DNA from: Andreprevotia chitinilytica DSM 18519
Lineage (GTDB): Bacteria > Pseudomonadota > Gammaproteobacteria > Burkholderiales > Chitinibacteraceae
Direction of reading: 5' to 3'
NCBI RefSeq assembly: GCF_000711875.1
Contig: NZ_JONM01000012.1
Coordinates: forward strand, 1-64,000
Length of the DNA: 64,000 nucleotides
Both the position numbers and the translations under genes were made by a program. Positions 1-7,303 of the stretch are shown here, piece after piece (position 1 is the first letter of the stretch; the number at the start of each line of letters is the position of its first letter). The notes under the pieces were generated by a model, which saw only the letters and a list, made by a program, of their open reading frames with translations, was not told where the DNA came from and did no database searches.

Positions 1-361
1 GCCCGCCCAGATTGGCATTGAGCGTGGCCGCGAGCATCTCCGCCAGCACGCCCACCGGGTTGCCGCCACCCTGCACCCAGCCCATGAAGCGCGGGTGGAT
101 ATTGCCGGCGATATAGGGCTGCACCAGCCGCTGGAAATCACCATAGGTATCCGCAAGGCTGCCGGCTGCATGCGGCAGCGGCGTTTTGAGTTCGGCACGC
201 AGTTCGGCCGGCATCGGCTGCCACACCGGCCGATCCCGCAGACCGGCCATGAAATCAAACATGTCGTCGAGCATTTGATGCCCTAACGCGCGCAGGTCCT
301 GCCAATCCTGTGGGTCGAGACTGTCCGAATCGGAAGGCATGGCCGGAGGGGTATTCGTCAT
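1..361 (-). CDS. PLP-dependent (group II) decarboxylase, N-terminal part
   Basis: The reading frame starts with ATG at 361 and runs off the left edge of the window, so only about 120 residues are visible. The visible part has the N-terminal layout of the pyridoxal-phosphate group II decarboxylases (aromatic-L-amino-acid/glutamate decarboxylase superfamily): a helix with GHQMLDDMFDFM, a loop with RPVWQPMPAELRAEL, then HPRFMGWVQGGGNPVGVLAE, where the 'HPRF.G' and 'G.GNPVG' segments are typical of the family. The PLP-binding lysine lies beyond the window, so activity and substrate cannot be judged. It is transcribed divergently from the ferritin-like gene at 696. Family assignment is fairly secure; the amino-acid substrate is unknown. 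Confidence 0.75.
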   Translation of the reverse strand, partial: MTNTPPAMPSDSDSLDPQDWQDLRALGHQMLDDMFDFMAGLRDRPVWQPMPAELRAELKTPLPHAAGSLADTYGDFQRLVQPYIAGNIHPRFMGWVQGGGNPVGVLAEMLAATLNANLGG

Positions 362-695
362 CTGAAACCTTATGCATCGGTGAAGCGAGAAGCTGCAGAG
401 GCGCGGCATCTCATGGCGATCACGCGATTTTATTCGCATAAGCCACCGCCCCTCCAATTGGATGTGCCGGGTAGATCGATAAGGGGCCGCCCTCGCCCGC
501 AAAGTAACGGAAAAACCACCAAATACCTGTCTCGACAAGTGCTTGACCAACGCAGGGTGCATTCGTGATTTTCGTTGACTAGTATTCAGCGGGGCCCGGA
601 TTCCATGCTTATGTCATGACGGCACATCCGGCCTGTGGGATCAGCCGTTTTCTCCGATCAGCCCGTTGATTACTCCTCGCCGGAACAATGCACAC
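362..695. promoter_or_regulatory. Divergent intergenic region with no gene seen
   Basis: This stretch of about 330 bases separates two divergent genes and must contain both promoters. A weak candidate for the rightward promoter is TTGACC at 543-548 followed after 17 bases by TGATTT at 566-571. I see no convincing operator, hairpin or small gene; the short open frames here have no family resemblance or ribosome-binding site. Confidence 0.3.
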
Positions 696-1964
696 ATGAT
701 GAGTCCAGAGCTTCGCAAGGCCTTGTACACCCACCTGCAGACAGCCATCGAAATCGAGCTGTCCACCATCCCGATCTACCTCTACACCTATTACTCGATC
801 CAGCGTCAGCCGCAGAACACCGACAATCTGCCCAATGGCCAGGCGCTGGCGACCTTTGCCAACAAGGCCGGCGGCATCCTGATGAGCGTGGCGGTGGAAG
901 AGATGCTGCACATGTCGCTCAGCTGCAATATCTTGCGGGCGCTGGGTGGGGAGCCCAAGCTGTACTGCCGCTCGCCGGGCGCGTATCCGACCAATCTGCC
1001 GCACCACAAGGCCGGCTTCAGCGTCGGGCTGGAGCCGCTATCCGCGCACCAGCTGGACCAGTTCAAGATCATCGAAATACCCGAAGCCGCCGGCGCGCCG
1101 CCGCAGCGCGATAACTGGACCTCGATCGGCCAGTTCTACCGCTACATCCTCGAATTGATCGACGAAACCAGCGATGAAGACTTCGGCCACGCCGAGGAAC
1201 AGGTGGCAGCGCATCGCGGTTACTACTCGCCCAACAACGTCGACACGGTCTACCCAAAGGACGGCTACTACCTCAAGCAGCCGGAAAACCCGTTCGATCC
1301 GGTCAAGCGCGGCGCAAGCCAGGCGCAGTACCCGAACAACCGCGACAGCGGCCACCTGATCCGCATCCGCAGCAAGGCCGATGCGCACCGGGCCATCCAC
1401 TCCATCATGCTGGAGGGCGAAGGCTATACCACCGACCCGACCCACAAGCGCGACGACCCGGAGCACAACGAGGTTTCGCACTGGTACAAGTACGACCAGC
1501 TGCGCCAGGAAATCGCCGACTTCAGCGCCAAGGATCTGGCCGACATCGTCATGCCCTTCCCGGTCAACCCGACACGGGCCAGCTACCCGGCGCAATTCCT
1601 GCCGCTGGTGGATCTGGCGAACGCGGTCTACTCCTATCTGTTCCTGCTGACTGAGACCGCCTACCGGCACAAGGGCGATGTGCAGGAGTCGATTTTCTAC
1701 ATCGGCATGCACAAGGGCATGATCTTCATCCTCGACAAGATTCTCGGCGGCATGCGCTATCTGTCCTTGAACAACCCGGCCGGCAACGTGCTGGCACCGA
1801 CGTTCGAGAACTACAGCTTCACCAGTCTGGCGACCGCCAAGCAGGAGTTGATCAACCTCTGCATGGCCGTGCCCGCCAGCTTGGGGCTGGACAGCAATAT
1901 CCTCGGCCGGATTCAAGACCTGCCGGATGTGAATATCGGGCCGGATGGCATCGTGCGTTTCTGA
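696..1964 (+). CDS. Ferritin-like (VioB/iminophenylpyruvate dimer synthase-type) protein
   Basis: This protein of about 422 residues resembles the ferritin-like domain found in VioB-type proteins (iminophenyl-pyruvate dimer synthase domain). Near the N-terminus it has ELRKALYTHLQTAIEIELST followed by IPIYLYTYYSI, and about 50 residues later EEMLHMSLSCNILRALGGEP. The spaced Glu and EExxH residues are the expected di-metal ligands of the ferritin-like helical bundle. A later helix with FYIGMHKGMIFILDKI is also typical. I chose the Met at 696 (next Met at 699) because homology begins there; the open frame extends upstream to 666 without similarity. It heads the cluster containing the cysteine-rich protein and MNIO oxidase, about 70 bases before the former, and is probably co-transcribed. 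The reaction is unknown; oxidative chemistry on a peptide or small molecule is possible. Confidence 0.75.
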   Translation: MMSPELRKALYTHLQTAIEIELSTIPIYLYTYYSIQRQPQNTDNLPNGQALATFANKAGGILMSVAVEEMLHMSLSCNILRALGGEPKLYCRSPGAYPTNLPHHKAGFSVGLEPLSAHQLDQFKIIEIPEAAGAPPQRDNWTSIGQFYRYILELIDETSDEDFGHAEEQVAAHRGYYSPNNVDTVYPKDGYYLKQPENPFDPVKRGASQAQYPNNRDSGHLIRIRSKADAHRAIHSIMLEGEGYTTDPTHKRDDPEHNEVSHWYKYDQLRQEIADFSAKDLADIVMPFPVNPTRASYPAQFLPLVDLANAVYSYLFLLTETAYRHKGDVQESIFYIGMHKGMIFILDKILGGMRYLSLNNPAGNVLAPTFENYSFTSLATAKQELINLCMAVPASLGLDSNILGRIQDLPDVNIGPDGIVRF

Positions 1965-2034
1965 CCGGACAGCCTGATCGGACGCGAACACCTCATCCCG
2001 ACCCCTTGATTGCGAGATTGCGAGAGAAAAAACC

Positions 2035-2508
2035 ATGACTGCACCCGCGAAGCATCCCCCGATGGAACTGCATGCCTGCATGGGCCTGAACGCCTGCAAG
2101 GGCCATGACCGACTCGGCACCAATGGCTGTGCCGGCAGCGGCAGCTGCGCCACCGCCGCCGCGCACTCCTGCCACACCTTGAACAATTGCCGGGGCCAGG
2201 GCGGCTGCGGCTTGTACGGCACGGGCGAAGAACAAAACCACCCCGGCGAGAATCCTTGCTCGTGGCTCGGCTCGTGCGCCGTGCCGATCAACGCCGAGCG
2301 CTTCTCCACCGATGGCCCGAACCAGGGCAAGAGCGTGTGGCTGCGCGCACGGGAGCGGTTCGAGCAACGCATGAAGGAAGCCAAGCGCCAGGTACTGCCC
2401 TCGCCATCCGCCGTTGGCCCGACCACCGCATGGCTGAAAGCCAATGTCGATCCGGATTACACGGCGTGCGGCGCTAGCGGCATGAGTGGTGGTGGTAGTT
2501 GCATTTGA
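2035..2508 (+). CDS. Cysteine-rich small protein, candidate MNIO substrate (RiPP precursor-like)
   Basis: This 157-residue protein has 11 cysteines. Nine fall in the first half in regularly spaced Gly-rich motifs (HACMGLNACKG, GTNGCAGSGSC, HSCHTLNNCRGQGGCG, NPCSWLGSC), and two lie at the extreme C-terminus (ACGASGMSGGGSCI). No signal peptide or membrane segment is visible. It sits just before a DUF692/MNIO oxidase and its DUF2063 partner; known MNIO enzymes modify cysteines (or Asp/Asn) of small precursor proteins, for example the copper-binding bufferins. The Cys-rich repeats therefore suggest it is the modified substrate. A charged helical stretch near residues 95-125 could be a recognition segment. 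Unlike classical bufferins (DUF2282) it lacks an export signal. A purine-rich GAGAGAAAAAA precedes the ATG. The role as substrate is inference from context. Confidence 0.7.
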   Translation: MTAPAKHPPMELHACMGLNACKGHDRLGTNGCAGSGSCATAAAHSCHTLNNCRGQGGCGLYGTGEEQNHPGENPCSWLGSCAVPINAERFSTDGPNQGKSVWLRARERFEQRMKEAKRQVLPSPSAVGPTTAWLKANVDPDYTACGASGMSGGGSCI

Positions 2509-2533
2509 AAAGCTTCACTGAGGCGCCATGCGT

Positions 2534-2730
2534 CCCCTCCTTTTTGAAGGGGGGCTAGGGGGGATTTCTGCGGCATCACAATGTGTGATGACGTCGAAAT
2601 CTCCCTCATTCCCCTATGCCTGAACGAATCAAAGATTTGCACGAAGAGATTCGCTCAGCCAGAGGGTTTCAACGCCGGAGGATGTTGAACTGTCGCAGAA
2701 ATCCCCCCTACCCCCCTTCAAAAAGGGGGG
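2534..2730. repeat. Long inverted-repeat element between the Cys-rich gene and MNIO gene
   Basis: Two arms of about 36 bases (2534-2571 and 2695-2730) are near-perfect inverted copies, each itself a hairpin of the form CCCC..TTTTTGAAGGGGGG followed by CTAGGGGGGATTTCTGC. About 120 bases lie between them, with a further inverted pair around GAATCAAAGATT and GAGATTCGCTC. There is no transposase gene. It resembles small non-autonomous, REP/MITE-like intergenic repeats. In an RNA transcript the arms would fold into a long hairpin that could separate or tune expression of the precursor-like gene from the modification genes. Confidence 0.6.
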
Positions 2731-2784
2731 AATGGAAACCTAAGCCATAGCCGAAAAAGACTTCGAACAGGCCCCAAGCACTGA

Positions 2785-3747
2785 ATGCAGCAATCGCCCC
2801 CCTCCCCCCAGCTTGGCTTGGGGTTTCGCCACACCCATGTCGATCACATCCTGACCCATTGGCCGCAGGTGGATTGGTTCGAGGTCATCTCGGAAAACTT
2901 CATGTTTTCCCAAGGCCGGCCGCGCCACGTGCTGCGCCAGATCGCCGAGCGCTATCCCTTGGTCATGCACGGGGTCTCGATGTCGATCGGCAGCACCGAC
3001 TCGCTGGATTTCGACTACTTGCGGGCGCTGAAGGCATTGGCGGCCGAGGTACAGCCGATGTGGGTCAGCGACCACCTGTGCTGGACCGGCATCCTCGGCA
3101 AGAACACGCACGACCTGCTGCCGCTGCCACTCACCGACGAAACGCTGCAGCACGTCGCCAGCCGCATCCGCACGGTGCAAGACGTGCTGGAGCGGCCGCT
3201 GGTGCTGGAAAACCCCAGCAGCTATCTGAGCTACACGATGTCGAGCTGGTCAGAGCCAGCCTTCCTCGCCGAGCTGGTGGCGCAGACCGGCTGCCAGCTG
3301 CTGTTCGACGTGAACAATTGCTACGTCAGCTGCTTCAACGCCGGCCTCGATCCGGTGCAATACCTGCAAGCCTTGCCGCATCAGGCCATTGTTCAGCTGC
3401 ATCTGGCCGGGCATCAGCATTGCGGCACGCACATCATCGATACGCACGACCGCCCGGTGGCCGCCCCGGTGTGGGATCTTTTCCACCAAGCCTGGGCACT
3501 CTGCGATCACCCGGCGATCCTGCTGGAGTGGGACGGCAACATTCCCTCGTTCGATACGTGCCTGACGGAGCTGCACAAGGCCGCGCACTACATTCGGGGC
3601 ACGATGCCTGCGTTGGATACATCACCGATCAGACCTGAAGCAGAAGCGATTTCGACCCCCGTCGACTTCCTGATCGCACCGCTGATGGGTGAAGCACGCC
3701 AGACGGCCGCCAACGACATGGAGCCGCAAAATGCCGCCCACGTTTGA
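2785..3747 (+). CDS. DUF692 multinuclear non-heme iron oxidase (MNIO, BufB-like)
   Basis: This 320-residue protein is of usual length for the DUF692/MNIO family, TIM-barrel enzymes with two or three iron ions that oxidatively modify peptide substrates. Family landmarks run in order: GLGFRHTHVDHIL and FEVISENFM near the N-terminus; HGVSMSIGSTDSLD; VSDHLCWTG; LVLENPSSYLSY; LLFDVNNCYVSCFN; VQLHLAGH; DTHDRPVA; and ILLEWDGNIP. The His, Glu, Asp and Asn residues in these motifs are the expected iron ligands. The C-terminal 30 residues are a linker-like tail. Its 3' end overlaps the start of the DUF2063 gene by 17 bases, the usual coupling for the oxidase and its partner. Substrate is probably the Cys-rich protein just upstream. 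Confidence 0.9.
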   Translation: MQQSPPSPQLGLGFRHTHVDHILTHWPQVDWFEVISENFMFSQGRPRHVLRQIAERYPLVMHGVSMSIGSTDSLDFDYLRALKALAAEVQPMWVSDHLCWTGILGKNTHDLLPLPLTDETLQHVASRIRTVQDVLERPLVLENPSSYLSYTMSSWSEPAFLAELVAQTGCQLLFDVNNCYVSCFNAGLDPVQYLQALPHQAIVQLHLAGHQHCGTHIIDTHDRPVAAPVWDLFHQAWALCDHPAILLEWDGNIPSFDTCLTELHKAAHYIRGTMPALDTSPIRPEAEAISTPVDFLIAPLMGEARQTAANDMEPQNAAHV

Positions 3748-4552
3748 TGGCCAACTTGAGAACAAGCTGGCGCAAGTGCAGCGCTTCATGCAGGACGTCT
3801 TGCTGGCCAGCGATCTCGGCCCCCATGCAACCGAGGTCGACCAATACATCGCCGCCACCCCGAATCTGAATGCCGCGCAACACCTTGCCATCTACCAACG
3901 CGCCTATCTATCCCGGCTGTTGCAATGCATGCAGGGCCAATTCAAGGCGCTGAATCATGCCTTGGGGCCGGAGCTATTCCGCGACTTTGCCAGCGAATAC
4001 CTGCGCGAAATCCCATCGAGCAGCCCGACCTTAGCCAAACTGGGTGATGGCTTCACCGCATGGCTGAAACGCAATCGCCCCGATGCCGCTCAAGCCGAAA
4101 AAGAAGTCTGGATCGATTTCATGATCGAACTGGCCGACTTCGAGTGGACGCTCTACACGCTGTTCGATGCGCCGGGCGCGGAAGAGCGCGGCTATGCCAC
4201 TTTGCAAGATGCCGGCAACCCGTCGCTGCGACTGCAGCCGTGCATTCGACTGCGCCGCTATCGCTTCCCGGTCAGCGCGTATTACCAGCAAGTGGCCGAT
4301 GAGGCCGATCCTGATTTCCCGCTGCCAAGCGAGAGTGACGTGGCGCTGGTCAGAAGCCACTACCGCATCGGCATCTTCAATCTATTGCCGGCGCAATATG
4401 TGCTGCTGGATCGACTGGCGCAATTGCGGCCGGAGCAGACATTGGATGATGCTTTGGCGGAAGCGATCAAAATCATCGGGCCGGAAACTCAGCCGCCAAT
4501 GCAGGCGTGGTTACGGACGTGGATTACGGCGGGATTGATGGTCATCGCGTAA
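3731..4552 (+). CDS. DUF2063 (BufC-like) MNIO partner protein
   Basis: This protein of about 273 residues has the N-terminal DUF2063 putative DNA-binding-type domain. Signatures are LAQVQRFMQDVLL near the start, LAIYQRAYLSRLLQCM, and then ALGPELFRDFASEYL with SSSPTLAKLGDGFTAWL. In MNIO systems this protein acts as the partner that recognises the precursor leader and presents it to the oxidase, not as a transcription factor. The start at 3731 was chosen because homology begins at MPPTFDG and it gives a 17-base overlap with the MNIO gene; an upstream in-frame Met at 3689 lies inside the neighbour. It contains no membrane segment. Confidence in family is high; the partner role follows from family knowledge. 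Confidence 0.88.
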   Translation: MPPTFDGQLENKLAQVQRFMQDVLLASDLGPHATEVDQYIAATPNLNAAQHLAIYQRAYLSRLLQCMQGQFKALNHALGPELFRDFASEYLREIPSSSPTLAKLGDGFTAWLKRNRPDAAQAEKEVWIDFMIELADFEWTLYTLFDAPGAEERGYATLQDAGNPSLRLQPCIRLRRYRFPVSAYYQQVADEADPDFPLPSESDVALVRSHYRIGIFNLLPAQYVLLDRLAQLRPEQTLDDALAEAIKIIGPETQPPMQAWLRTWITAGLMVIA

Positions 4553-4600
4553 AATCCGCGCAATGATCTCCGCCAACCCAATGACCGCCACGCCACCCGC

Positions 4601-5803
4601 ATGAAGAAAAAAATCACCATCATTTGGGAACAAGGCGGCAATTTCGGTCATTACGCAACGCTCTACAACATGGGTAAAGCAGCGCTGGCATTGGGGGCCG
4701 AAGTCATCTGCATCGTGCCGAATCCAGATGCCGTACCGGCGCATTTTCGCATTGCCGGCATCGACTACCTGCAATCGCCATTGATTGCATTGCCCCCGCC
4801 CAAATCCGGCAAACCGACCACACCGGATAATTTTGCGTCGATCCTGTGGAATATCGGTTTTCGCGATGCAACGTACGTGCGCCAGGCGCTTCAGGCGTGG
4901 CGCAAGCTGCTGGATTCAATTGCGCCGGATGCCATCATTTTTGATTTCTCACCCTTTGCGCAATGTGCCGCCCGCACTGGCAAACCGTGGCTGACCTGCG
5001 CCATCGGCAATAGCCACGCCCTGCCAGCGCTTGCCACGCCCCTGCCCAGCATCCGCTTCTGGTCACCCTCACCGGCCAGCGCCTTGCTGGATCTTGAAAC
5101 CAAGCTGATCCGTCACATTCAGCAGGCCGGTTTTGCCGATGCGGCCGACACGGTGCAGGACGTTTTGCGCGTTGATTTTCAGGCGCTGATTTCGCTCCAA
5201 GAGCTGGATATCTATCACCCCCGCGACATGCATGAATACTGGGGGCCGCTGGAATTGCCCAGCGGTAGCAATGGCGTTGCCTTGAATTGGCGCAGCGCGA
5301 GCAAGGAAACAAGAATTGCCGGCTATTTACGGGCCAAGCATTTTGATCTGCCAGCGCTGGCGGCGGCGCTGGCAACACTCAAAGCGGAAAGCCATCTGGC
5401 AGTGCCGGATGCACCGGTCGGCATGCAGGGGCAAGTGGCCGCCAACGTGCATGTGCACACGCAACCGGTCGATTTCAATATTGAATTGCCCAAAGCGGAT
5501 GTGGTCATCAGCCACGGCGGCACCGGGCTGGTCGGCCCGGCGCTGATGCAGGGCAAAGCACAATTGCTGCTGCCATCGCAGATGGAGCAATTTGCCATCT
5601 CGCGCCGATTGGCGGAGCAAAAGCTGGCGATCGTGCTCGACCCGAAAGCGAGCGCGCAATATGGCGCAGCCTTGCAAGCGACCATCGCCAACCCGGTATT
5701 GCGCCAGAATCTGGATCAGCTGCGCCGCAAATATGCCAATCACCCACCTAGAACCAGTGAGCGCGTTGTGGCGCGATTGTGGCAGTTGCTGGAAGCGCGT
5801 TGA
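4601..5803 (+). CDS. GT1/UGT-type glycosyltransferase
   Basis: This 400-residue protein has the two-lobed layout of GT-B glycosyltransferases of the UGT/MGT class. The N-terminal lobe begins with ITIIWEQGGNFGHYATLYNM, the acceptor-side Rossmann start with a conserved GHY/His motif. The C-terminal lobe has VVISHGGTGLVGPALMQGK then QLLLPSQMEQFAISRRL, the nucleotide-sugar binding signature (H-GG-G ... P...EQ). It follows the DUF2063 gene by 48 bases and is probably in the same transcript. Its stop codon abuts the stop of the opposing secretion operon. Whether it glycosylates the Cys-rich peptide, a lipid or a small metabolite is unknown; no sugar can be assigned. Confidence 0.85.
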   Translation: MKKKITIIWEQGGNFGHYATLYNMGKAALALGAEVICIVPNPDAVPAHFRIAGIDYLQSPLIALPPPKSGKPTTPDNFASILWNIGFRDATYVRQALQAWRKLLDSIAPDAIIFDFSPFAQCAARTGKPWLTCAIGNSHALPALATPLPSIRFWSPSPASALLDLETKLIRHIQQAGFADAADTVQDVLRVDFQALISLQELDIYHPRDMHEYWGPLELPSGSNGVALNWRSASKETRIAGYLRAKHFDLPALAAALATLKAESHLAVPDAPVGMQGQVAANVHVHTQPVDFNIELPKADVVISHGGTGLVGPALMQGKAQLLLPSQMEQFAISRRLAEQKLAIVLDPKASAQYGAALQATIANPVLRQNLDQLRRKYANHPPRTSERVVARLWQLLEAR

Positions 5804-6439
5804 TTACTTGGACGCGGCGGGAATAACGGCAGCCGGGGCCGATGCATTGCCCGTTGCGGGCACGCCCGTCCCGCCAGTCAAAACAATGCTGTCGTCCGCC
5901 ACGACCTTGGTAAAGCCGCCTTTCTGGATCAGATCGTACGGATAGGTGAATAGCCAATCGCGATAAGCGCTTGCGCCCTGAAAGGCCGCCTCTGGCACAT
6001 CGAAGTTATCTTGCTTGATCGGGACGACGGGCGATTTGGAATAAACGCCGACAATCCGCCCGTTCAAGGTCACCAAGCCCCACTCCGGTTTATTGGTCAT
6101 GGGATCAACGTAAACCTTGCGCAGATAGCGGTGCGATGCGGCCAATCGCGGGTCTTTCAATAAGGCATCAAGCGATTCGGGATATTCCCGCCGGCCAGCT
6201 TGGGCGACGGATTCGTAATAGCGCTGGATCGCCTGCTGGAATTGCTCGCCGACGAACAGCAATTCACGCTCTTTATCGCGCTGGCCGACGGTGCGATCCA
6301 TTTCGACGGCCAGCGTCAATCCGAGGCAAATCAGTGCGATGACGAACAGCAAGGCGATGTAGGTGAAGCCGCTTTGCCCACATCTGCCCAATTTACAATG
6401 GGCTCGAAAGAACTTGGGCAAGCAGCTAAAGCGACTCAT
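5804..6439 (-). CDS. Type II secretion pseudopilin lacking Glu5
   Basis: This protein of about 211 residues is the last gene of the secretion operon. It has a prepilin-like leader with the cleavage context CGQSG|FTYIALLFVIALICL followed by a long hydrophobic helix and MDRTVGQRDKERELLFVG. The canonical Glu at mature position 5 is replaced by Ala, as seen in pseudopilins that cap the fibre (GspK-like role in the family). The globular part contains GEQFQQAIQRYYESVAQAGR and VDPMTNKPEWGLV. The start at 6439 (overlapping the previous gene by 14 bases) fits the leader; Met at 6451 is an alternative. Its C-terminal 40 residues are Ala/Thr/Pro-rich. It ends exactly against the convergent glycosyltransferase gene, so the two transcripts probably overlap. 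Confidence 0.75.
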   Translation of the reverse strand: MSRFSCLPKFFRAHCKLGRCGQSGFTYIALLFVIALICLGLTLAVEMDRTVGQRDKERELLFVGEQFQQAIQRYYESVAQAGRREYPESLDALLKDPRLAASHRYLRKVYVDPMTNKPEWGLVTLNGRIVGVYSKSPVVPIKQDNFDVPEAAFQGASAYRDWLFTYPYDLIQKGGFTKVVADDSIVLTGGTGVPATGNASAPAAVIPAASK

Positions 6440-6821
6440 ACGGCACACCATCAACCGTATTGCCGGTCGCGCCGCTCTTGATATCGGCGATGCCTTCCAC
6501 CCCTTCTTCCTTGCTGGCAACCGTGACCCAGCTATCGGCCGTTTCGGTGATCGGGTCGATGGGGATGTCTTTCAGGTATTTGGTATCGATCAATTCCTGC
6601 AGGCTTTGCGGATATTGGCCGCGATCCGAATAAAACTTGCTCAATACCGAGCGCATCACCCGTAAATCCTCGCGCAGCGCCGTATCCTTGGAGCGATCCA
6701 GCGCGCTGAAATAGCGCGGCACGGCAATCGAGAGTAGCAGGCCGACGATCACCAGCACCACCATCAGCTCGATCAAGGAAAAACCGCACCATTTCATCCG
6801 GGATTGGGGGGACGTCAGCAC
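6426..6821 (-). CDS. GspG-like major pseudopilin (second copy)
   Basis: This protein of 131 residues (or 123 from the alternative ATG at 6797) carries the class III prepilin motif CG|FSLIELMVVLVIVGLLL, with Phe1 and Glu5, cleaved and N-methylated by the prepilin peptidase in the family. Downstream follow VPRYFSALDRSKDTALREDL and IDTKYLKDIPIDPIT, the GspG-type 'L...Y...IP.DP' segment, and DSWV. The frame opens with a GTG at 6821, only 4 bases after the preceding gene's end, which makes GTG plausible. It would form part of the periplasmic pseudopilus. A paralogous pseudopilin lies immediately upstream. It has the expected short length of the family. Confidence 0.82.
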   Translation of the reverse strand: MLTSPQSRMKWCGFSLIELMVVLVIVGLLLSIAVPRYFSALDRSKDTALREDLRVMRSVLSKFYSDRGQYPQSLQELIDTKYLKDIPIDPITETADSWVTVASKEEGVEGIADIKSGATGNTVDGVPYESL

Positions 6822-6824
6822 GAT

Positions 6825-7298
6825 TTACCAATCCTTGTAGCTGATTCCATTGGAACCGGTTTGCGTGGACATGGAATACACATCGAAGACGTCGTCGCCT
6901 TCTTGCGGCTCATTGGCGGGCGATGCATAACTGCGTTTGGCCCACGTGCTCTCCGGTTCGGCCGAGACATCCGGGAAGAAGGGATCGGCCGGCAGTTTGC
7001 GCAGGAAATACATCTTCTTGTGCGTCGGGCTGTGGATGTCCTCGATGCCATCGACCAGCACCGCCAAGGACGGCGGGTAGCCGGATTCCCCCGGCTTGAG
7101 CGTGATGCGCCCTTGATCCGCCGCGCGTTTGTAGGCATCGATGCCACCCCGGATTTCACGCAGCGCGATACGCAGGTCTTGCTCCTTGATGCGCTGCGAC
7201 GAGCGTTGCGCCAGCGGCACGGCAATCAGGGCCAGCACGGCGATGATGGCCAGTGTGACCATCAGCTCGATGAAGGTGAATGCCTGCTGCTTGCGCAT
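6825..7298 (-). CDS. GspG/H-like pseudopilin (first copy)
   Basis: This 157-residue protein starts with a very short leader, MRKQQA|FTFIELMVTLAI, containing the prepilin peptidase site and Glu5. The hydrophobic helix is followed by AVPLAQRSSQRIKEQDLRIA, then REIRGGIDAYKRAADQGRI, and PPSLAVLVDG with KKMYFLRKLPADPFFPD, the conserved GspG-type 'LP.DPF' motif. The gap to the secretin stop is only 5 bases. It is longer than standard GspG because of an insert before its C-terminal DVFDVYSMSTQTGSNG segment, which resembles the calcium-loop region of GspG. It is likely the major pseudopilin or a close minor one. Confidence 0.82.
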   Translation of the reverse strand: MRKQQAFTFIELMVTLAIIAVLALIAVPLAQRSSQRIKEQDLRIALREIRGGIDAYKRAADQGRITLKPGESGYPPSLAVLVDGIEDIHSPTHKKMYFLRKLPADPFFPDVSAEPESTWAKRSYASPANEPQEGDDVFDVYSMSTQTGSNGISYKDW

Positions 7299-7303
7299 CG
7301 CGA

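Noticed and set aside
1038-2444. Minus-strand frame opposite the ferritin-like and Cys-rich genes
   Set aside because: It spans the gap between two genes with clear family support or motif structure and shows no recognisable domain.
3731-4552. DUF2063 gene as a transcription regulator
   Set aside because: The family is sometimes labelled 'putative DNA-binding', but its overlap with the MNIO gene and the known partner role in bufferin and related systems fit better.
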